Source of the DNA: JABDGR01 sp035546135
GTDB lineage: Bacteria; Verrucomicrobiota; Verrucomicrobiia; Opitutales; JABDGR01
Assembly (NCBI GenBank): GCA_035546135.1
Contig: DASZWY010000256.1
Coordinates: 1-8,685 of the forward strand
Length of the DNA: 8,685 bases
Reading direction: 5' to 3'
Of this stretch, positions 5,494 to 8,685 are shown piece by piece (position 1 is the stretch's first letter; each line of letters begins with the position of its first letter). The notes beneath the pieces were generated by a model. That model made no database searches, was not told the DNA's origin, and was given only the letters and a program-made list of their open reading frames with translations. The position numbers were made by a program, and so were the translations under genes.

Positions 5494-6528
5494 TCAGTTG
5501 AATTTCGATTCCGTGTCCGGGGCCTTGGGCGGCTGCAAATTGATCAGCGTCGGCGCGTCGCGGTCGCACGTCAGCGTGTTGTTCACCGCGTCGTATTTCA
5601 GCTCCGTCACCTGGATGGTTGTGCGCTTCCCGAATTGCGTGAAGTAAAACATGTATGCGCGGTCGCCGGACAAAATCACCTCCGGATGATGTCCCACCGC
5701 TGTGTCGTCCGGCCCCGTCCCGGGTTCCTGCAACAACGTGCCGACCCGCTGCCAGTTCACCGCATCGTCGGAGCGATACAACCCCAGCCCGTGCCGGCCG
5801 CCCGTGATGTCGCGCAGCAGCCAGTAATGCCCTTGCCAATGGAACGGGTTCGGCGCCTCGCCGCCCGTGTCCGACAAACCCGGCACCCGCGCCCCATCCG
5901 TCCAGTTATACAAATCCTTGCTGTCGGCGTAATGGCACGACGAGCCGTTTGCCTCGTCCTTATACCACAAGCGCCAGGTGCCATCCGGCAGATGCAGCAC
6001 GCCTGCGTCAATGACGCTGTGTGAAGCGAGTGGCAGCGTGGATTGGTAGTCCCAGTTGATCAAATCCTTGCTCGTGAGATGAATGATGTCGCGCGGATGC
6101 CGCCAGTCGTTGAACACCCCCGGCACATACGAAAGATACATATGGTAAACGCCATCGTGCACGACCACCGCCGGCGCCCACCACGTCGGTTCCGCCACCG
6201 CGCCGGGATAATTGATCTTCGCTTGTCCGGCGTATTCCCACGTCGCGCCGCCGTCCGCCGAGGTCGCAATCCCGATGGGCGTGCCGTGCACCCACGCCAC
6301 GCCATTGCCCAGCCCCTCCACATTTGCGCGCCGGTTCGTGTAGAGCATGTACCATTTCTTGTCCGCCGCATGGTAAATAATCGTCGGATCGGCCGCGCCG
6401 TCATACACCGGGTCGCGAAACAGCGGCTTCGCCGCCACGTGGTCGACGGGCGGGGGTGGCGGTGCCGGCGTGTCGCAACCGGCGAAAATCAAAAACAAGG
6501 CGAGATACAGATAGCGAAGGTTTTTCAT
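5494..6528 (-). CDS. Lipoprotein glycosidase-like protein, five-bladed propeller (GH43-like)
   Basis: This 344-residue protein begins with a lipoprotein signal (MKNLRYLYLALFLIFAGC, acylated C18; Phe at -3 of the lipobox is slightly unusual) and a short Pro-rich linker (21-27). The rest carries repeated propeller-blade signatures: DPTIIY...KWYMLYT (47-64), WAPAVVV...YHMYLS (117-133), HLTSKDLINW (150-159), WRLWYKDE (185-192), YWLLRD (235-240) and YMFYF near the end. The three acids expected in GH43-type enzymes are visible: D47 (base, in ADPT), D174 (pKa modulator, in IDAGV) and E224 (acid, in GEAPN). A retained HHPEV at 280-284 also fits. Family members remove arabinose, xylose or galactose units from polysaccharides; the precise substrate cannot be read. 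GH117 or GH32-like relatives share the fold. It is probably anchored to a membrane facing the periplasm or the outside. It is convergent with the pilin-like genes and likely monocistronic. Confidence 0.75.
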   Translation of the reverse strand: MKNLRYLYLALFLIFAGCDTPAPPPPPVDHVAAKPLFRDPVYDGAADPTIIYHAADKKWYMLYTNRRANVEGLGNGVAWVHGTPIGIATSADGGATWEYAGQAKINYPGAVAEPTWWAPAVVVHDGVYHMYLSYVPGVFNDWRHPRDIIHLTSKDLINWDYQSTLPLASHSVIDAGVLHLPDGTWRLWYKDEANGSSCHYADSKDLYNWTDGARVPGLSDTGGEAPNPFHWQGHYWLLRDITGGRHGLGLYRSDDAVNWQRVGTLLQEPGTGPDDTAVGHHPEVILSGDRAYMFYFTQFGKRTTIQVTELKYDAVNNTLTCDRDAPTLINLQPPKAPDTESKFN

Positions 6529-6547
6529 GGGGGTGGGGGAGGGGCAA

Positions 6548-6645
6548 GGATGAAGGATGAGGGATAAAGGATGAAGTCAAAAAGTGAGGTGCGCATCATT
6601 CCGGCGTTGCTTACTGACGGCTTTTTCATCCTTCCTCCTTCAGCC
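6548..6645. repeat. Two opposed heptamer arrays (GGATGAA type)
   Basis: Four head-to-tail heptamers at 6548-6575 read GGATGAA, GGATGAG, GGATAAA, GGATGAA. After a 49-nt unique spacer, three heptamers in the opposite orientation follow at 6625-6645: TTCATCC, TTCCTCC, TTCAGCC (GGATGAA, GGAGGAA, GGCTGAA on the minus strand). The last unit overlaps the nadB stop codon. The arrays fill most of the 111-bp gap between nadB and the glycosidase gene and could pair as a large stem. They may be slippage products or remnants of a repeat element; no function is evident. Confidence 0.75.
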
Positions 6646-8289
6646 TTTTTTCACCAGCACCGTGTCTTTCGCTTCCGGCAGCTTCTTCGGAAAATCCAAA
6701 ATATAATGCAGCCCGCGGCTTTCGTGCCGTTGCAACGCGCATTCGACGATCAGCCCCGCCACCAGCACCAGGTTGCGCAGCTCCAGCAGCCGCGGTTCAA
6801 CCTTGAAGTTCCAGTAATACTCCTCGACCTCCCGCGCCAGCACCTCGAGCCGCGTACGCGCCCGCTGCAGGCGCTTCGTCGTGCGCACGATGCCCACGTA
6901 GTCCCACATCGTCTGCTTCAGCTCCGCGGAATTGTGCGTCAGCACCACGCGCTCGTCCGGATCCTGCGCCGAGCCGTCCACCCAGTCCGGCACCGCCAGC
7001 TCCGGCGTGCGCGCCGTCGCCAGAAATTCGCCCACCGCCTCCGCGCCGCGATGCGCCAGCACCACCGCCTCGAGCAGCGAATTGCTCGCCAGGCGGTTCG
7101 CGCCGTGCAGCCCCGTCCACGCCACTTCGCCGCAGGCATACAATCCGCGCAGCGGCGTCTCCGCGCGCAGGTTCGTCACCACGCCGCCGCACAAATAATG
7201 CGCCGCCGGCACCACCGGAATCATCTGTTTTTCGACGTCGATGCCGTGCCGTGCGCACGTTTGCACGATGTTCGGAAAATGCTCGCGTGCCTGGCCGGGT
7301 GCAAAGTGCCGCAGGTCCAGCCACACATGCCGCGCGCCCGAGCGCTTCATCTCCGCGTCAATCGCCCGCGCCACGATGTCGCGCGGGGCCAGGTCGCCGC
7401 GCTCGTGATAATTTCTCATGAACGCCGCGCCCGCCGGATTGCGCAGCACCGCGCCCTCGCCGCGCACCGCCTCCGAGATGAGGAACCGCTCGTGGTCGCG
7501 CGTGTACAGCGCCGTCGGGTGAAACTGGATGAACTCCAAATCCGCCACCGGCACGCCCGCGCGGTACGCCATGGCGAGGCCGTCGCCCGTCGCAATGTCC
7601 GGGTTCGTCGTGAATTGGTAGACCTGCCCGACCCCGCCCGTCGCCAGCATCACCACCGGCGCGCGGAACGTGCGCACCCGCCCGCGCAGCACGTCGAGCG
7701 CGTACAGCCCCAGCACCTGGTCCGGCCCGTCCTTGCCGCCGCGCGCCAGCTTCGCGCGCGTGATGAGGTCGATGGCGAAAAAATGCTCCAGCGTCGTGAT
7801 GTTCGGCGAAGTCGCCGTCGCGTGCAGCAGCGCTTCCTCGATGGCCCGGCCCGTCACATCCTTCACGTGCAAAATCCGCCGCGCCGAGTGCCCGCCCTCG
7901 CGCCCGAGTTCGTAGCCACCACCCGCCAGCGTCGTGAACGCCACGCCCAGCTCCGCCAGCTCCTGCACCCGCGGCGGCGCGTCCTCGACAATCGCGCGCA
8001 CCGCCTCTTCGCGGCACAGCCCGTCGCCGCACTCCAGCGTGTCGCGCACGTGCGAGGCAAAGTCATCTGTGCGCGACGTCACCGCCGCAATGCCGCCTTG
8101 CGCGTAATTCGTGTTCGACTCCGCGCGGTCCTTCTTTGTCAAAATCGCCACCTTGCGCCCCTGCGCCGCCACCTTCAGCGCGAAACTCAACCCCGCAATG
8201 CCGCTGCCCACGACCAGCACGTCGTAGTTCGCATTTGGCGCGGACGAAGCGGGTGGGGTGGGGGCGGACAAGGGAGAAAGGGAATCCAC
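6640..8289 (-). CDS. nadB: L-aspartate oxidase
   Basis: NadB oxidises L-aspartate to iminoaspartate with FAD, the first step of de novo NAD synthesis, acting with quinolinate synthase NadA in the cytoplasm. The 549-residue length matches the family (about 540). The Rossmann FAD motif GSGIAGL is at 28-34, and SNTNYAQGGIAAV at 58-70 and REGGHSARRILH at 130-141 are typical of NadB. Further on come DLEFIQFHPTAL, ISEAVRGEGAVLRN, the RDIVARAI segment bearing an expected substrate Arg, HYLCGGV, and GLYACGEVAWTGLHGANRLASNSLLEA for the flavin. The C-terminal helical domain is complete. The frame starts with GTG at 8289; a TTG six codons later is the only nearby alternative, and neither has a Shine-Dalgarno sequence. 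The first 20 residues are Ser/Pro/Ala rich and not conserved. It follows panC by 102 bp on the same strand; nadA and nadC are not in the window. Confidence 0.95.
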   Translation of the reverse strand: MDSLSPLSAPTPPASSAPNANYDVLVVGSGIAGLSFALKVAAQGRKVAILTKKDRAESNTNYAQGGIAAVTSRTDDFASHVRDTLECGDGLCREEAVRAIVEDAPPRVQELAELGVAFTTLAGGGYELGREGGHSARRILHVKDVTGRAIEEALLHATATSPNITTLEHFFAIDLITRAKLARGGKDGPDQVLGLYALDVLRGRVRTFRAPVVMLATGGVGQVYQFTTNPDIATGDGLAMAYRAGVPVADLEFIQFHPTALYTRDHERFLISEAVRGEGAVLRNPAGAAFMRNYHERGDLAPRDIVARAIDAEMKRSGARHVWLDLRHFAPGQAREHFPNIVQTCARHGIDVEKQMIPVVPAAHYLCGGVVTNLRAETPLRGLYACGEVAWTGLHGANRLASNSLLEAVVLAHRGAEAVGEFLATARTPELAVPDWVDGSAQDPDERVVLTHNSAELKQTMWDYVGIVRTTKRLQRARTRLEVLAREVEEYYWNFKVEPRLLELRNLVLVAGLIVECALQRHESRGLHYILDFPKKLPEAKDTVLVKKG

Positions 8290-8347
8290 GAATAAACCCG
8301 AAATCGCTTTAAAGTAGTTTCGTAAAAATTTGTGGCTATTCGTGGAT
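8284..8347. repeat. 10-bp inverted repeat spanning the nadB start
   Basis: ATCCACGAAT (8284-8293) is the perfect reverse complement of ATTCGTGGAT (8338-8347), 44 bp apart. The left arm contains the GTG start codon of nadB. The right arm is preceded by a degenerate copy, ATTTGTGGCT, giving a 10-bp tandem. In nadB mRNA the arms could pair and hide the start codon, or the motif may be a dispersed extragenic repeat. Confidence 0.6.
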
Positions 8348-8391
8348 GCGTATTTTGATCGGAAAAATATCTCGCCGGACTTTCAGCGCGC

Positions 8392-8685
8392 TCACACCTC
8401 CATATTGTCAATCAGCCGGATGTCGTTCACCCACACCGCCACCGCAATCAGCCCCTTGCCAGGCTCCACTTCGCGCACGGGCACAAAGCTTTCGCGGTCC
8501 ACCAGCGCGACGTAAATCACCCGGATGCGCCGGCTTTGCGACAACACGTGCGTCACCTCCGCCAGCACGCGGTCCGGCGAGCGGATGCCCTCGTCCACCA
8601 GCCGCTTGCCCTCGCGCAGCGCCCGGTAAATGCGCGTCGCGTCGGCCCGCTGCTCCTCGCTCAAGTACTGGTTGCGCGACGACAT
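8392..8685 (-). CDS. panC: Pantothenate synthetase, C-terminal third (runs off right edge)
   Basis: The reading frame enters from the right edge and ends with TGA at 8392-8394, giving 97 residues. The first visible residues, MSSRNQYLS, are the conserved MSSRN motif of PanC, which lies near residue 190 of the roughly 280-residue enzyme and contacts ATP; the Met is therefore internal and not a start. The following helix-rich segment (SEEQRADATRIYRALREGKRL) and the closing VAVWVNDIRLIDN segment (IAVAVxxGxxRLIDN in many homologues) match the C-terminal domain. PanC joins pantoate and β-alanine with ATP hydrolysis to AMP, the last step of pantothenate (vitamin B5) synthesis, in the cytoplasm. It is upstream of and co-oriented with nadB, 102 bp away. 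Nothing is abnormal in the visible part. Confidence 0.93.
   Translation of the reverse strand: MSSRNQYLSEEQRADATRIYRALREGKRLVDEGIRSPDRVLAEVTHVLSQSRRIRVIYVALVDRESFVPVREVEPGKGLIAVAVWVNDIRLIDNMEV

Noticed and set aside
3944..5839. Very long open frame on the minus strand opposite the second and third pilin-like genes
   Set aside because: It is antisense to two genes with clear prepilin signals, is Gly/Ala/Arg/Asp/Val rich without a recognisable motif, and even overlaps the glycosidase gene on its own strand. High GC at third positions explains it.
6552..6580. Promoter for the glycosidase gene (TTGACT on the minus strand)
   Set aside because: No acceptable -10 lies 16-18 bp downstream; the -35-like hexamer overlaps the end of the heptamer array.
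6571..8295. Long plus-strand open frame opposite nadB
   Set aside because: Arg/His/Gln/Pro-rich shadow of a well-supported NadB frame with no domain of its own.

Overview
The window looks like chromosomal DNA of a GC-rich member of the Verrucomicrobiota, possibly Opitutaceae-like. The main reasons are a cluster of three prepilin-like proteins resembling the so-called Verru_Chthon cassette (recognised from memory, not by an HMM run), start codons with no Shine-Dalgarno sequence, and C/U-rich leaders. The taxonomic call is inference.

Layout. (1) 1-339, minus strand: N-terminal part of folE2, a folate-pathway GTP cyclohydrolase that runs off the left edge. (2) 340-715: the divergent intergenic region between folE2 and a glyoxalase-like gene. 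It holds two small non-autonomous transposable elements (411-533 and 552-665). Each starts with GG, ends with CC, has imperfect terminal inverted repeats, carries a hairpin-rich centre, and is flanked by a perfect 8-bp target duplication. (3) 716-1102, plus: VOC/glyoxalase I-like enzyme with all four metal ligands. (4) 1230-1646 and 1843-2358, plus: two paralogous secreted proteins of no family I recognise. Each has a signal peptide, 10-11 consecutive prolines, a nearly identical 39-residue core and Gly/Arg/Phe-rich low-complexity segments. Each has its own terminator, and both share an upstream motif, so the whole transcription unit appears duplicated. (5) 2589-5470, plus: three consecutive type IV pilin-like (pseudopilin) genes, corresponding best to the D, B and C members of the cassette. 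The large fourth member (A) is absent here. (6) 5494-6528, minus: a lipoprotein with a five-bladed-propeller glycosidase fold (GH43-like), convergent with the pilin genes. (7) 6640-8289, minus: nadB, L-aspartate oxidase. (8) 8392-8685, minus: C-terminal third of panC, running off the right edge.

How they fit together. folE2, nadB and panC are cofactor housekeeping genes (folate, NAD, pantothenate); panC and nadB are co-oriented 102 bp apart. The centre is cell-envelope or secretion material. The pseudopilins would be processed by a prepilin peptidase encoded elsewhere and assembled in the inner membrane. The secreted Pro/Gly-rich pair just upstream on the same strand could be cargo or partners, but nothing beyond proximity shows this.

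The least explained items are the duplicated Pro/Gly-rich secreted family with its shared upstream motif, the twin mini-transposons, and the heptamer GGATGAA arrays facing each other at 6548-6645. I found no RNA gene, CRISPR array, transposase gene or phage gene.
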